This document shows positions 1 to 9,527 of a stretch of 64,000 nucleotides of DNA, in pieces. The stretch is from Brevundimonas lenta (GTDB lineage: Bacteria > Pseudomonadota > Alphaproteobacteria > Caulobacterales > Caulobacteraceae). The position numbers were made by a program, and so were the translations under genes. How positions within the stretch are numbered: position 1 is the stretch's first letter; each line of letters opens with the position of its first letter. Under the pieces are notes generated by a model. That model was not told the DNA's origin, did no database searches, and saw only the letters and a program-made list of their open reading frames with translations. The stretch is from NCBI RefSeq assembly GCF_014196335.1, contig NZ_JACIDM010000002.1:868001-932000 (forward strand). Reading direction: 5' to 3'.

Positions 1-880
1 GCAGGCTCGGTTCGCGTAGTTCGAAGCGGCGCACGTCCAAACCGCCGAGGAAGGCGGCCTTCAGGGCGTCCTGGCCCCGGCCGCCCTGCCCCAGCGCGGC
101 CTTCAGCACGCGCACGCCGTCCCGGTCGGACACCAGCTCCACGCCGGTCACGCCCGGCAGGGCCGCACAGGCCGCCGGATCGATGGCGCCTTCCAGCTCC
201 AGGAAGCGCCGCGAGGTCGCGCGCGCCTCGGCCACCGTGCCCTCGAACGCCTTCTGACCCCGCGCCAGCAGCACGACCTTGTCGCACAGCCGCTCGGCGT
301 GCTGCATCACATGGGTCGAGAACAGCACCGTCGCGCCGTCGGCGGCCAGGCCGCGGATCATCTGCTCCAGGCCCTGCTGATTGACCGGGTCGAGGCCGGA
401 GAACGGCTCATCAAGGATCACGAACTCGGGCCGGTGCACCACCGACGAGATCAGCTGGACCTTCTGGGCCATCCCCTTGGACAGCTCCTTCATCTTCTTG
501 CGGCTGGACGCGCCCAGTCCCTGCTCTTCCAGCATCTGGCGGGCGCGCTTGCGGCCCTCGCCCATCGGCAGGCCCTTCAGCGAGCCGAAGAACGCGATCG
601 CGTCGACCGGCGTCATCTTCTTGTAGAGGCCGCGCTCCTCCGGGAGGAAGCCGATGCGGTTGCGCACCCGGCGACCGTCATCGGCGCCGAGGATCTCGAT
701 CCGCCCCGACGTCGCGGGCTGCAGGCCCAGGATCATGCGGATGGTTGAGGTCTTGCCCGCGCCGTTCGGCCCCAGGAAGCCGCAGATCGAGCCCTTCTCG
801 ACCTGGAAGCTGAGATCCCTCACGGCATGGAAATGGCCGTATCGCTTGTTCACCCCGTCAAGGGTCAGTGCCGCTGTCAT
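1..880 (-). CDS. ABC transporter ATP-binding protein, 3' end cut by window edge
   Basis: ATPase subunit of an ABC transporter, probably an exporter of the NatA/DUF4162 type. The 293 visible residues begin MTAALTLDGVNKRYG. They show Walker A GPNGAGKT at about residues 37-44, a signature region read as ELSKGMAQKVQL, Walker B FVILDEPFSGLDP and the switch histidine in LFSTHVMQ. After residue 220 comes a non-ATPase tail (FEGTVAEARATSRRFLELEG) typical of the DUF4162 extension. The C-terminus and any permease gene lie beyond the left edge. The gene is divergent from phoR across 137 bases, so it is not part of the phosphate operon. The substrate cannot be told from the sequence. Confidence 0.9.
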   Translation of the reverse strand, partial: MTAALTLDGVNKRYGHFHAVRDLSFQVEKGSICGFLGPNGAGKTSTIRMILGLQPATSGRIEILGADDGRRVRNRIGFLPEERGLYKKMTPVDAIAFFGSLKGLPMGEGRKRARQMLEEQGLGASSRKKMKELSKGMAQKVQLISSVVHRPEFVILDEPFSGLDPVNQQGLEQMIRGLAADGATVLFSTHVMQHAERLCDKVVLLARGQKAFEGTVAEARATSRRFLELEGAIDPAACAALPGVTGVELVSDRDGVRVLKAALGQGGRGQDALKAAFLGGLDVRRFELREPSL

Positions 881-1017
881 GCGCCCTCCGTCGTCCTTCC
901 ATGATTGGTATGGATGTAAAGGACGTTTGACAACCCGCCTCTATCGCATCACCGCGCTATTGTCATGAATTCCGTGTCATGTTCGCGGGATACGAGTCGC
1001 ACCCCCTGGATGCGTGA

Positions 1018-2433
1018 ATGCCTTTCGAAGCCGCCCCTTCCCCTGTGATCCCCTCGGCCGCCTCCCGCCTGTGGACGGCGGGCGCCAGCGCGGGCGTGTC
1101 GATCGGGGTGCTGCTGGTGCTCGCTGTGGCCCAGCCCGGCCTTGCGCCATGGCTGCTGGGCGCAGCGGTCGTGGTCGGCGTCGCCACCTGGATGATCAAT
1201 CGTGGATCCGCGTCGCGAATCCACGGCGGTGCCGGGGTCGCGAGCACGGCCCAGACGATCGACGCGGCCGATCCCCGCCTGCTCGACAGCGCGTTCGAGG
1301 CTCTCGCCGACCCGGTTCTGGTGGTCTCCGGCGGCGAGGCCGACGACATCGCGGGCCGCCGCGTCGTGCTGGCCAACGCCGCCGCGCGCGACCTCTTCCG
1401 CATCCAGCGCGAAGGCGCCCTGCTGGTCTCGGCGGTGCGCGAGCCGACCGTGCTGGAGGCGGTCGACGAGGCCCTGTTCGGCAATGTCGCGCGGACCACG
1501 GACTATTCCGGCGTGGGGGCCCAGACGCGGCACTGGCGGGCCCTGACCCGCCCCCTGCCCACGCCCGAAGGCGACGGCACCTTGGCCCTGCTGGTGCTCC
1601 GCGACGAGACGGACGTGCGTCGCATGGAGCTGATGCGCGTCGACTTCCTCGCCAACGCCAGCCACGAGCTGAAGACCCCCCTCGCCTCCCTGACCGGCTT
1701 CATCGAGACGCTGAAGGGCCACGCCCGGGACGACCCCAAGGCGCGCGACCGCTTCCTCGACATCATGGCCGTCCAGGCCGACCGCATGAGCCGCCTGGTC
1801 TCCGACCTGCTGTCTCTCAGCCGCATCGAACTGAACGAGCATATCCCGCCGGCCGGACGGGTCGATCTGTCGCGGGCCGCCATCGACGTCGTGGACGCCG
1901 TCAGCGTGCTGTCGGCCGAGCGCGGCGTCGCCATCCGCTTCGACACCCGCGACCTCTCCGCGCCCGTCCACGGCGACCGGGACGAGATCGTCCAGGTGGT
2001 CCAGAACCTGGTCGACAACGCCATCAAATACTCGGCCGCCGGCGACACCGTCGACATCTGCATCAAGCCGGATGTGCCGCTGGAAGAGGCGTCGGCGCCG
2101 TGGTCCGGCGGCGCCCGCGAGGGCGGTATGACGCGACTGCCCCTGGTGACGCCCGATCGCGAGCCTGGCCTTCGGTACGCCGCCGTGACCGTGCGCGACC
2201 ACGGCCCCGGCATGGCCCGCGAAAACCTGCCGCGTCTGACGGAGCGATTCTACCGGGTCGAGGGCCAGAAAAGCGGCGAGCGGTCGGGCACCGGCCTGGG
2301 CCTCGCCATTGTCAAACACATCGTCAACCGGCACCGCGGCGGACTGACCGTCGAGAGCGCGCCGGGTCAGGGTTCGGTCTTCACGGCCTACTTCCCGGTG
2401 GCGCAAGCCAGGGCCGCCCAGGCGGAACTGTGA
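1018..2433 (+). CDS. phoR: Phosphate regulon sensor histidine kinase PhoR
   Basis: Membrane sensor kinase that phosphorylates PhoB under phosphate limitation. The 471 residues carry two membrane segments (about 22-40 and 42-60), a PAS-like region (about 85-200), a HisKA box LANASHELKTPLASLTGF with the phosphorylated His at 216, and an ATPase domain with QNLVDNAIKYS, RDHGPGM and SGTGLGLAIVKH. The short membrane anchor without a large periplasmic domain fits PhoR, which senses through the Pst system and PhoU. It is first in phoR-pstC-pstA-pstB-phoU-phoB, all on the same strand. I see no strong ribosome site before the ATG at 1018, so the start is somewhat uncertain. Confidence 0.93.
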   Translation: MPFEAAPSPVIPSAASRLWTAGASAGVSIGVLLVLAVAQPGLAPWLLGAAVVVGVATWMINRGSASRIHGGAGVASTAQTIDAADPRLLDSAFEALADPVLVVSGGEADDIAGRRVVLANAAARDLFRIQREGALLVSAVREPTVLEAVDEALFGNVARTTDYSGVGAQTRHWRALTRPLPTPEGDGTLALLVLRDETDVRRMELMRVDFLANASHELKTPLASLTGFIETLKGHARDDPKARDRFLDIMAVQADRMSRLVSDLLSLSRIELNEHIPPAGRVDLSRAAIDVVDAVSVLSAERGVAIRFDTRDLSAPVHGDRDEIVQVVQNLVDNAIKYSAAGDTVDICIKPDVPLEEASAPWSGGAREGGMTRLPLVTPDREPGLRYAAVTVRDHGPGMARENLPRLTERFYRVEGQKSGERSGTGLGLAIVKHIVNRHRGGLTVESAPGQGSVFTAYFPVAQARAAQAEL

Positions 2434-2469
2434 CGCCTGCGTTGCAGGGGGCCTGACGCCGTAACAGAA

Positions 2470-2487
2470 CTGTCACGTCGCCGTCTT
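2470..2487 (+). promoter_or_regulatory. Candidate Pho box (PhoB operator) upstream of pstC
   Basis: The sequence CTGTCAC-GTCG-CCGTCTT has two 7-base half sites repeated with an 11-base period, the arrangement of the PhoB binding site (CTGTCAT, four bases, CTGTCAT). It lies 83 bases before the pstC start in the phoR-pstC spacer, so PhoB could drive pstCAB-phoU-phoB separately from phoR. The first half site is near perfect and the second is weaker. Called by eye only. Confidence 0.6.
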
Positions 2488-2570
2488 AATCCGCTGACCA
2501 TTCGAGGGCAGTTTCCGCCGCGGGGCAAACCGGGTGACCGGACCGTCCCGATTCTCCCTCCCGGACGCCC

Positions 2571-4001
2571 ATGACCTGGCTTTTCCTGCCGATCCTGATC
2601 GCCGCAGCCGTCGCCGCATTCCTCGGCGGGCGAGCGCTGGCGCGTCGGCGCTCCGAAGGCCAGCGCGCCCATTCACGCCCCGGCCAGCATGGCGCCTATG
2701 CACTGATCTGGACCGCCGTTCCGGCCCTTATCGTCCTGATCGCCGCCTCGGTGTTCTCGCCACAGGTCGAGCGCCAGCTGATGGCCTCCGGCGCGCCCGA
2801 AGCGGTGCAGCAGTTGGAGCATTTCCGGCGTGAAGCCTTCTACGCCGACGCCCGCGCCGTCGGCGCCGGCCATCAGACCGCGCAAATCTGGCCCGCCCCC
2901 TACGCCGAACTCCTGCCCGCAGAAGGCCAGCGCGCCCACCGCATCAGCCTGATGCTGTCGCTCGGCGGAATCGTCGCCGCCGCCCTCGCCGCCCTGCTGG
3001 GCGCCCTGTTCGTCTTCAGCCAGATCCGCCCCGGCATGCGTGCGCGCAATCGCGTCGAGGGCTGGATCGTCGGCGCCCTGTTCGCCTGTTCGGCCGTCGC
3101 GGTCCTGACCACCATCGGCATCGTCGCCTCCCTGGTCTACGACTCGATCCGCTTCTTCCATTCGGTGCCGATCACCGAGTTCCTCTTCGGAACCCAGTGG
3201 AGCCCGCAGACCGCGATCCGCGCCGACCAGATCGGCTCCTCGGGCGCCTTCGGGGCCCTGCCGCTGTTCACCGGCACCTTCCTGATCATGCTCATCGCCA
3301 TGTGCGTGGCCGCGCCGGTCGGGCTGTTCTCGGCCATCTACCTGTCGGAGTACGCGGGACCGGTGTTCCGGGCGACGGTGAAGCCGGTCCTCGAAATCCT
3401 CGCCGGCGTCCCGACCGTGGTCTACGGCTTCTTCGCCGCCCTGACCGTCGGCCCGGCGTTGCGGACCTTCTTCAACACCATCGGCAGCTGGATGGTCGGC
3501 GGTCCCCTGGACGGCCTCGGCCAGTATCTGATGCTGGTCCAGAACCAGATGGCCCTCGTCGCGGGCGGCGTGATGGGCATCATGCTGATCCCCTTCGTCA
3601 GCTCCCTGTCCGACGACATCATCAACGCCGTGCCCCAGTCGCTGCGCGACGGCTCCTACGCCATGGGCGCGACGAAGTCCGAAACCGTGAAGCGCGTGCT
3701 GCTGCCCGCCGCCCTGCCGGGCGTCTCCGGCGCCATGCTGCTGGCGATGTCGCGGGCCATCGGCGAGACCATGATCGTGACCATGGCCGCCGGCTTGGCT
3801 GCGAAGTTGACCCTGAACCCGCTCGAGACCGTCACCACCGTCACGGTGCAGATCGTCACCCTGCTGACCGGCGACCAGGAGTTCGACAGTCCCAAGACGC
3901 TGGCCGCCTTCGGCCTCGGCCTGACCCTCTTCCTCGTGACCCTGCTGCTGAACATCGTGGCCCAGCGCATCGTCCAGACCTACCGGCAGCAATATGACTG
4001 A
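2571..4001 (+). CDS. pstC: Phosphate ABC transporter permease PstC
   Basis: One of the two membrane subunits of the high-affinity phosphate importer. At 476 residues it is much longer than E. coli PstC (about 320). The extra length is at the N-terminus: membrane segments at about 3-20, 44-62 and 127-150 with a hydrophilic stretch at 63-125, resembling the DUF3708 extension known in alphaproteobacterial PstC. The permease core follows, with the ATPase-contact loop SLRDGSYAMGATKSETV and AMSRAIGETMIVTMAAG. Its stop overlaps the pstA start by 8 bases (ATGACTGA), so the two are translationally coupled. Confidence 0.93.
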   Translation: MTWLFLPILIAAAVAAFLGGRALARRRSEGQRAHSRPGQHGAYALIWTAVPALIVLIAASVFSPQVERQLMASGAPEAVQQLEHFRREAFYADARAVGAGHQTAQIWPAPYAELLPAEGQRAHRISLMLSLGGIVAAALAALLGALFVFSQIRPGMRARNRVEGWIVGALFACSAVAVLTTIGIVASLVYDSIRFFHSVPITEFLFGTQWSPQTAIRADQIGSSGAFGALPLFTGTFLIMLIAMCVAAPVGLFSAIYLSEYAGPVFRATVKPVLEILAGVPTVVYGFFAALTVGPALRTFFNTIGSWMVGGPLDGLGQYLMLVQNQMALVAGGVMGIMLIPFVSSLSDDIINAVPQSLRDGSYAMGATKSETVKRVLLPAALPGVSGAMLLAMSRAIGETMIVTMAAGLAAKLTLNPLETVTTVTVQIVTLLTGDQEFDSPKTLAAFGLGLTLFLVTLLLNIVAQRIVQTYRQQYD

Positions 4002-5277
4002 CGCCGCCGCCAACTCCCCCCGCATCGACCGCCTGCGCGCGGGCCTGAAGAAGCGCTACGCCCGCGAGAAGCGCTTCCGCGCCTATGGCCTGCTCGCCAT
4101 CGCCATCGCGGTCGGCTTCCTGGTCCTGCTGCTCGGACGCATCGTCGAGCAGGGCCACACCGCCTTCTACGCCCACACCGTCACCGTGCCGGTCTACATG
4201 GACCCCGCCCGCATCGACCGCGGCTATCCGCAAGGCACCAATTTCGAGCAACTGGTCGCCGAGCAGCAGCTGGCGCGCATGGGCGTCCAGGACGACGCGG
4301 CCGGCACCAAGGCCACCGCCATGCGGGGCCTGTTCTCGTCGGAACTGAAATACCTCGCGGCGGATCGCGTGGCCAGGCAGCCCGGCCTGATCGGCCAGAC
4401 CGTCACCATCGCCGCCCCGGCCTCCGACGACGCCGACCTGTTCTTCAAGGGCAAGGTGTCGCGCGACACGCCCGCCGACCAGCGCCGCCTCTCGGATCAG
4501 CAAATCCAGTGGCTGGACCAGATGAAGGCCGACGGCCACGTCTCGGCCCACTTCAACAGCGGCCTGTTCACCCGCGGCGACTCCACCGAGCCCGAACTCG
4601 CCGGCGTGCTGGGCGCGGTCATCGGCTCCGCGCTGATGCTTCTGGTCACCGCCCTGATCGCCATTCCGCTGGGCGTCGGCGCGGCCCTGTACCTCGAAGA
4701 GTTCGCGCCCAAGGGCAAGCTGACCGACCTGATCGAGGTCAATATCAACAACCTGGCCGCGGTGCCGTCGATCATCTACGGCCTGCTGGGCCTGGCGCTG
4801 TTCATCAACTGGATGCACCTGCCCCGCGCCAGCCCGCTGGTCGGCGGCCTCGTGCTGGCCCTGATGGCCCTGCCGACCATCATCATCGCCACCCGCTCCT
4901 CGCTGAAGGCGGTGCCGCCCTCGATCCGCGAGGCCGCGCTGGCCATGGGCGCCTCGAAGACCCAGACGGTTTTCCAGCACACCCTGCCGCTGGCCATGCC
5001 CGGCGTGATGACCGGCGCCATCATCTCGATGGCCCACGCGCTGGGCGAGACCGCCCCGCTCCTCCTCATCGGCATGGTCAGCTTCGTGCCCGGCCTGCCC
5101 CACAGCCTGGTCGAGCCGACCGGCGCCCTGCCCTCGCTCGTCTACATCTGGGAGAACGCGTCCGAACGCGCCTTCCACGAGCGTACGGCCGCCGCCATCC
5201 TGGTTCTGCTCGCCTTCATGATCGTGATGAACGCCGCCGCCATCCTGCTGCGCCGGCGCTTCGAACGCCGGTGGTAA
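3994..5277 (+). CDS. pstA: Phosphate ABC transporter permease PstA
   Basis: Second membrane subunit of the phosphate importer. The 427 residues hold a first membrane segment at about 30-50, then a soluble, presumably periplasmic insert of about 150 residues (the DUF3333 region seen in this clade), then the permease core from about 203 with the coupling loop [17 protein letters not shown] and [18 protein letters not shown]. The protein ends in a basic tail (LRRRFERRW). It overlaps pstC by 8 bases and ends 4 bases before pstB. The role of the large insert is not known to me. Confidence 0.93.
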   Translation: MTDAAANSPRIDRLRAGLKKRYAREKRFRAYGLLAIAIAVGFLVLLLGRIVEQGHTAFYAHTVTVPVYMDPARIDRGYPQGTNFEQLVAEQQLARMGVQDDAAGTKATAMRGLFSSELKYLAADRVARQPGLIGQTVTIAAPASDDADLFFKGKVSRDTPADQRRLSDQQIQWLDQMKADGHVSAHFNSGLFTRGDSTEPELAGVLGAVIGSALMLLVTALIAIPLGVGAALYLEEFAPKGKLTDLIEVNINNLAAVPSIIYGLLGLALFINWMHLPRASPLVGGLVLALMALPTIIIATRSSLKAVPPSIREAALAMGASKTQTVFQHTLPLAMPGVMTGAIISMAHALGETAPLLLIGMVSFVPGLPHSLVEPTGALPSLVYIWENASERAFHERTAAAILVLLAFMIVMNAAAILLRRRFERRW

Positions 5278-5281
5278 GACA

Positions 5282-6148
5282 ATGAAGTTCAAACTTTTCC
5301 GCGCACCGGACGGCAGCCAGGGCGGCGGTTCCGCCCCCGAAGCGCCCGTCATCTCGACGCCCGTCGTCACCCATGGCGCCGGCCCCGTCGGCCCGACCAA
5401 GATTTCGGCGCGCGACGTCTCCGTCTTCTACGGCGACAAACAGGCCCTCTACGACGTCTCGCTTGAGATTCCGGACAAGACCGTCACCGCCCTGATCGGC
5501 CCGTCGGGCTGCGGCAAGTCGACCTTCCTGCGGACCATGAACCGCATGAACGACACCATCTCGCACTGCCGTGTCACCGGCCGCATCGAGATGGACGGCG
5601 AGGACATCAACGCGAAGTCCGTCGACCCGGTGCTGCTGCGCGCCCGCGTCGGCATGGTGTTCCAGAAGCCGAACCCCTTCCCCAAGACGATCTACGAAAA
5701 CGTCGCCTACGGCCCCCGCATCCACGGCCTCGCCTCTTCGAAGGGCGAGCTGGACGACATCGTCCAGATCTCGCTGAAGCGCGCCGGTCTCTGGGAAGAG
5801 GTCTCCGACCGCCTGCACTCGCCCGGCACCGGCCTTTCGGGCGGTCAGCAGCAGCGTCTGGTCATCGCCCGCGCCATCGCCGTCGAGCCTGAAGTGATCC
5901 TGATGGACGAGCCCTGCTCGGCCCTGGACCCCATCGCCACGGCCAAGATCGAGGAGCTGATCGACGAGCTGCGCGAGCGCTACTGCATCGTCATCGTCAC
6001 CCACTCGATGGCCCAGGCCGCCCGCGTATCGCAGCGCACCGCCTTCTTCCACCTCGGCCGTCTGGTCGAGACCGGGCCGACCGAAGAGATCTTCACCAAT
6101 CCCCGCGAGCGCCGCACGCTCGACTACATCACCGGCCGCTTCGGCTAG
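5282..6148 (+). CDS. pstB: Phosphate ABC transporter ATP-binding protein PstB
   Basis: Cytoplasmic ATPase driving phosphate import through PstC and PstA. The 288 residues show Walker A GPSGCGKS at 73-80, the Q-loop [19 protein letters not shown] (a PstB hallmark), signature [16 protein letters not shown], Walker [17 protein letters not shown] and switch His in [12 protein letters not shown]. The first 40 residues are a low-complexity leader absent from E. coli PstB. The next in-frame methionine lies inside the ATPase fold, so the start at 5282 is kept. It sits between pstA (4-base gap) and phoU (12-base gap). Confidence 0.95.
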   Translation: MKFKLFRAPDGSQGGGSAPEAPVISTPVVTHGAGPVGPTKISARDVSVFYGDKQALYDVSLEIPDKTVTALIGPSGCGKSTFLRTMNRMNDTISHCRVTGRIEMDGEDINAKSVDPVLLRARVGMVFQKPNPFPKTIYENVAYGPRIHGLASSKGELDDIVQISLKRAGLWEEVSDRLHSPGTGLSGGQQQRLVIARAIAVEPEVILMDEPCSALDPIATAKIEELIDELRERYCIVIVTHSMAQAARVSQRTAFFHLGRLVETGPTEEIFTNPRERRTLDYITGRFG

Positions 6149-6160
6149 AGTGTCCCTGAA

Positions 6161-6871
6161 ATGAACCAGCACACCGTCAAGGCCTACGGGGACGAGCTGA
6201 ACCAGCTCACCGCCGAGGTCGCGCGTATGGGCGGTCTGGCCGAAGCCCAGGTCGCCGACGCCGTCGAATCCGTCGCCCGTCGCGATGTGGCCCTGGCCCG
6301 CGCCGTGATCGAGCGCGACGCCCGCCTCGACGGCATGCATCGCGATATCGAGAAGAAGGCCATACGCCTGATCGCCCTGCGCCAGCCGGTCGCCTCCGAC
6401 CTGCGCCGCACCCTCGCGGCGATGAAGCTGGCAGTGGATCTGGAGCGCACCGGCGACCTCGCCAAGAACATCTCCAAGCGCGCCCTCATCCTCGCCGAGG
6501 GCGAGCCGATGCAGCCCCTGACGCGTTCGATCGAGCGCATGGGCAAGCTGGTGTCGATGCGCCTGCGCGACGTGCTGGACGCCTACGCCGTCGGCGAGGT
6601 CGACCGCGCCATCGCCGTCTGGAACACCGATGACGAGGTCGATGAGCACTACAACGCCCTGTTCCGCGAACTGCTGACCTACATGATGGGCGACCCGCGG
6701 ACGATCACGGCCTGCACCCACCTGCTGTTCATGGCCAAGAACCTCGAACGCATCGGCGACCACGCGACCAACATCGCCGAGACCATCCACTACGAGATCA
6801 CCGGGCTTGAGTTCACGGGCGAGCGCCCGCGCTGGAACCCCGACCCTGACCTCGACACCCCTGCCGCCTGA
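6161..6871 (+). CDS. phoU: Phosphate signalling protein PhoU
   Basis: Negative regulator that links the Pst transporter to PhoR, holding the pathway off when phosphate is plentiful. The 236 residues are almost wholly helical and contain the two PhoU repeats: ALRQPVASDLRRTLAAMKLA followed by DLERTGDLAKNISKRAL, and in the second half THLLFMAKNLERIGDHATNI. The ERxGD metal-binding motif occurs in both halves, as expected. Twelve bases separate it from pstB and 29 from phoB in the same operon. Confidence 0.95.
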   Translation: MNQHTVKAYGDELNQLTAEVARMGGLAEAQVADAVESVARRDVALARAVIERDARLDGMHRDIEKKAIRLIALRQPVASDLRRTLAAMKLAVDLERTGDLAKNISKRALILAEGEPMQPLTRSIERMGKLVSMRLRDVLDAYAVGEVDRAIAVWNTDDEVDEHYNALFRELLTYMMGDPRTITACTHLLFMAKNLERIGDHATNIAETIHYEITGLEFTGERPRWNPDPDLDTPAA

Positions 6872-6900
6872 GACCCTCGAGCAAGACCGGAGAGCCTGAC

Positions 6901-7590
6901 GTGCAACCCTATGTTCTGGTGATGGAAGACGAGGACGCGCTGGCCACGCTGCTGTCCTACAATCTCGAGAAGGAAGGCTATCGCGTCGTCGTCGCCTCCG
7001 ACGGCGAGGAAGGCATGCTCCAGGTCGACGAACGCCTGCCGGACCTGGTGCTGCTGGACTGGATGCTGCCCAAGCTGTCGGGCATCGAGGTCTGCCGCCG
7101 TATCCGCGGCCGGGCCGAGACCCGCAACCTGCCGATTATCATGCTGACCGCCCGCGGCGAGGAATCGGACCGCGTCCGCGGCCTCGACACCGGCGCAGAC
7201 GACTATCTGACCAAGCCCTTCTCGATGACCGAGCTGACGGCCCGCATCCGCGCCGTCCTGCGCCGCATCCGTCCGGGCTTGGCCGACGACCGCATCAACC
7301 ACGGCGACATCGTCATCGACCGCGTCGCCCACCGCGTCCGCCGCGCCGGCCTCGAGATTCACCTCGGGCCCACCGAATTCCGCCTCCTCGACCACTTCAT
7401 GCAGCACCCGGGCCGGGTCTTCAGCCGCGAGCAGCTGCTGGACGCCGTCTGGGGCTCCGACGTCTACGTCGAGGCCCGCACCGTCGACGTCCACGTCGGC
7501 CGTCTGCGCAAGGCCCTGAACGTCGAAGGCACGATCAACCCGATCCGCACGGTGCGCTCGGCGGGCTATTCGCTGGATCTGGGGGGCTGA
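6901..7590 (+). CDS. phoB: Phosphate regulon response regulator PhoB
   Basis: DNA-binding regulator activated by PhoR that turns on phosphate starvation genes. It starts at GTG, preceded by GGAGAG. The 229 residues have a receiver domain with acidic cluster MEDED at 8-12, phosphoacceptor Asp53 in LLDWMLPKLSG, Thr in IMLTARG and Lys in YLTKPFS, then an OmpR-type winged helix (about 128-227) with LLDHFMQHPGRVFSREQLLD and TVDVHVGRLRKAL. It closes the phoR-pst operon. A weak palindrome (TCTCCC-N5-GGGAGA at 7600-7616) follows the stop but has no T-run. Confidence 0.95.
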   Translation: MQPYVLVMEDEDALATLLSYNLEKEGYRVVVASDGEEGMLQVDERLPDLVLLDWMLPKLSGIEVCRRIRGRAETRNLPIIMLTARGEESDRVRGLDTGADDYLTKPFSMTELTARIRAVLRRIRPGLADDRINHGDIVIDRVAHRVRRAGLEIHLGPTEFRLLDHFMQHPGRVFSREQLLDAVWGSDVYVEARTVDVHVGRLRKALNVEGTINPIRTVRSAGYSLDLGG

Positions 7591-7691
7591 AGCCCTTCGT
7601 CTCCCCTTGAGGGAGAAGGACTGCCGACGGACAGCCTTCACAGCCGCGTTAGACCCGCTAGGGTCCCCCGCACATTTCGTGGAGTCTGCCG

Positions 7692-9527
7692 ATGCGTCGC
7701 CGCACCTTCCTGTCGACCTTGCCTGCGGGCGCGCTCCTTGCGGGCGCCGGCGTCGCAAACGCTGCGCCGTCCGCGCCCCAGTCGACAGGCGGCGCCGCCC
7801 CTGCCCCCGCCCGCCCGGCCGATCCCTTCGCCGGCATCGGCATCGGCGATCGCGTCACGGGTCCGAAATTCGTCGGCCGCTCGACGGTGTGGGGCGCGCA
7901 CGGCGCCGCCGCCACGGCCCATCCGCGCGCGACCCTGGTCGGCATCGACACCCTGCGGCGCGGCGGTTCGGCGATCGATGCGGCCATCGCCATCAATGCG
8001 GCGCTCGGTTTCCTGGAGCCCACCGCCAACGGCATTGGCGGCGACGCCTTCTGCATGCTGTGGGACCCGGCCCAGCGGAAGGTCGTCGGCTTCAACGGCT
8101 CGGGGAACAGCCCCCGCGGCCTGTCGCTGGAGACAGCCCGTTCGAAAGCGCGCGAGGGTTATCTGCCTTCCTACGGCGCGGTCACGGTCAACGTCCCCGG
8201 CACCGTCGACGCCTGGTGGAGCGCCCACCAGCGCTATGGCAAGCTGCCGTGGAAGGACGTTCTGCTGCCGGTCGCCGAGCTGTGCGAGGAAGGCGTGCCG
8301 ATCCCGCAGGTCATCGCCTGGTATCTCGAGCGCAACATGGCCGGCTTCGACCGCCAGTCGGCGACGATCGAGGAGAACGACAACCGCAAGAAGGTCTACG
8401 CCCCCGGCGGCGCGACACCCAAGGTCGGCCAGATGTTCGCCAATCCGGCGCTGGGCCGCACCCTGCGCCTGATCGCCGAGCACGGCCGCGACGCCTTCTA
8501 TGACGGCCCCATCGCCGATGCGATCGAGGGCTACTTCAAGCGCATCGGCGGCTGGATGACCCGCGCCGACCTGGCTGCCCACCGCACCGAATGGGTCGAG
8601 CCGATCCAGACCAACTATCGCGGCGTCGACGTCTACGGCCTCGGCCCGAACACCCAGGGCCTGTCGACCAACCAGATCCTCAACATCTGCGAACAGTTCG
8701 ACCTCAAGTCGATGGGCTTCCAGTCCGCCGCCTCGATCCACCACCAGGCCGAGGCCAAGCGCCTGGCCTTCGAGGACCGGGCGAAATGGTTCGCCGACGA
8801 CCGCTTCAGCCAGACCCCGGTCGCGTGGCTGAACTCCAAGGAATACGCCCGCCAGCGCGCCGCCCTGATCCGTCCGGACCGCGTCATGGACCGCGCCTTC
8901 CCCGGCGACGCCCCGACCCAGGGCGACACCACCTATTTCAGCGTCGCCGACAAGGACGGCATGATGGTCAGCTGGATCCAGTCCAACTACCGCGGCATGG
9001 GCTCGGGCCTGACCCCCGACGACGGCCAGGGCGGCACGCTGGGCTTCATGTTCCAGAACCGCGGCGAGCTGTTCGCCCTGACCGACGGTCATCCGAACGT
9101 TTACGCCCCGGGCAAGCGGCCCTTCCACACCATCATTCCGGGCTTCGCCTGCAAGGACGGCAATCCGTGGATGGCCTTCGGCGTCATGGGCGGCGGCATG
9201 CAGCCCCAGGGCCAGGCCCAGATCATCATCAACATGGTCGACTACGGCCTCGACCCGCAGGAAGCCGGCGACGCGCCGCGCTGGCAGCACGAGGGCTCGT
9301 CCGAACCGACCGGCCAGCTGGCCGAGGGCGTCGGCGAACTGTTCCTCGAAACCGGCGTTCCGGCGGCCTCAAAGGCCCAGCTGGAAGCCATGGGCTGGGT
9401 CCTGCGCGGCCCCAACGGCGGCTTCGGCGGCTATCAGAACGTCATGATGCAGCAGAACCCGGGCGGCCGCTGGACCTACGGTGCGGCCACCGAGATGCGC
9501 AAGGACGGCATCGCGCTGGCGTACTGA
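7692..9527 (+). CDS. Gamma-glutamyltransferase family protein, Tat-exported
   Basis: Ntn-hydrolase that cuts or transfers gamma-glutamyl groups, for example from glutathione. The 611-residue precursor begins MRRRTFLSTLPAGALLAG, a twin-arginine signal ending near ANA at 22-24, so it should be exported folded. The catalytic threonine that becomes the N-terminus of the small subunit is Thr413 in QGDTTYFSVADKDG. A glycine-rich pocket GGTLGFMFQN and the N-terminal NGIGGDAF block are present. It starts with ribosome site GGAG at a good distance and shares ATGA with the next gene. The family is clear; the exact substrate is not (cephalosporin acylases are related). Confidence 0.88.
   Translation: MRRRTFLSTLPAGALLAGAGVANAAPSAPQSTGGAAPAPARPADPFAGIGIGDRVTGPKFVGRSTVWGAHGAAATAHPRATLVGIDTLRRGGSAIDAAIAINAALGFLEPTANGIGGDAFCMLWDPAQRKVVGFNGSGNSPRGLSLETARSKAREGYLPSYGAVTVNVPGTVDAWWSAHQRYGKLPWKDVLLPVAELCEEGVPIPQVIAWYLERNMAGFDRQSATIEENDNRKKVYAPGGATPKVGQMFANPALGRTLRLIAEHGRDAFYDGPIADAIEGYFKRIGGWMTRADLAAHRTEWVEPIQTNYRGVDVYGLGPNTQGLSTNQILNICEQFDLKSMGFQSAASIHHQAEAKRLAFEDRAKWFADDRFSQTPVAWLNSKEYARQRAALIRPDRVMDRAFPGDAPTQGDTTYFSVADKDGMMVSWIQSNYRGMGSGLTPDDGQGGTLGFMFQNRGELFALTDGHPNVYAPGKRPFHTIIPGFACKDGNPWMAFGVMGGGMQPQGQAQIIINMVDYGLDPQEAGDAPRWQHEGSSEPTGQLAEGVGELFLETGVPAASKAQLEAMGWVLRGPNGGFGGYQNVMMQQNPGGRWTYGAATEMRKDGIALAY

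Noticed and set aside
960..986. Repeated TGTCATG before phoR as a second Pho box
   Set aside because: The two copies are 14 bases apart, not the 11 expected for PhoB half sites, so it was not called.
949..2406. 485-residue open frame antisense to phoR
   Set aside because: It lies wholly opposite a clear phoR, has composition typical of GC-rich shadow frames (Asp/Gly/His/Arg-rich, no domains) and no ribosome site.
7597..7620. Terminator after phoB
   Set aside because: The stem is only six base pairs and no T-run follows; mentioned only as a possible dispersed palindrome.
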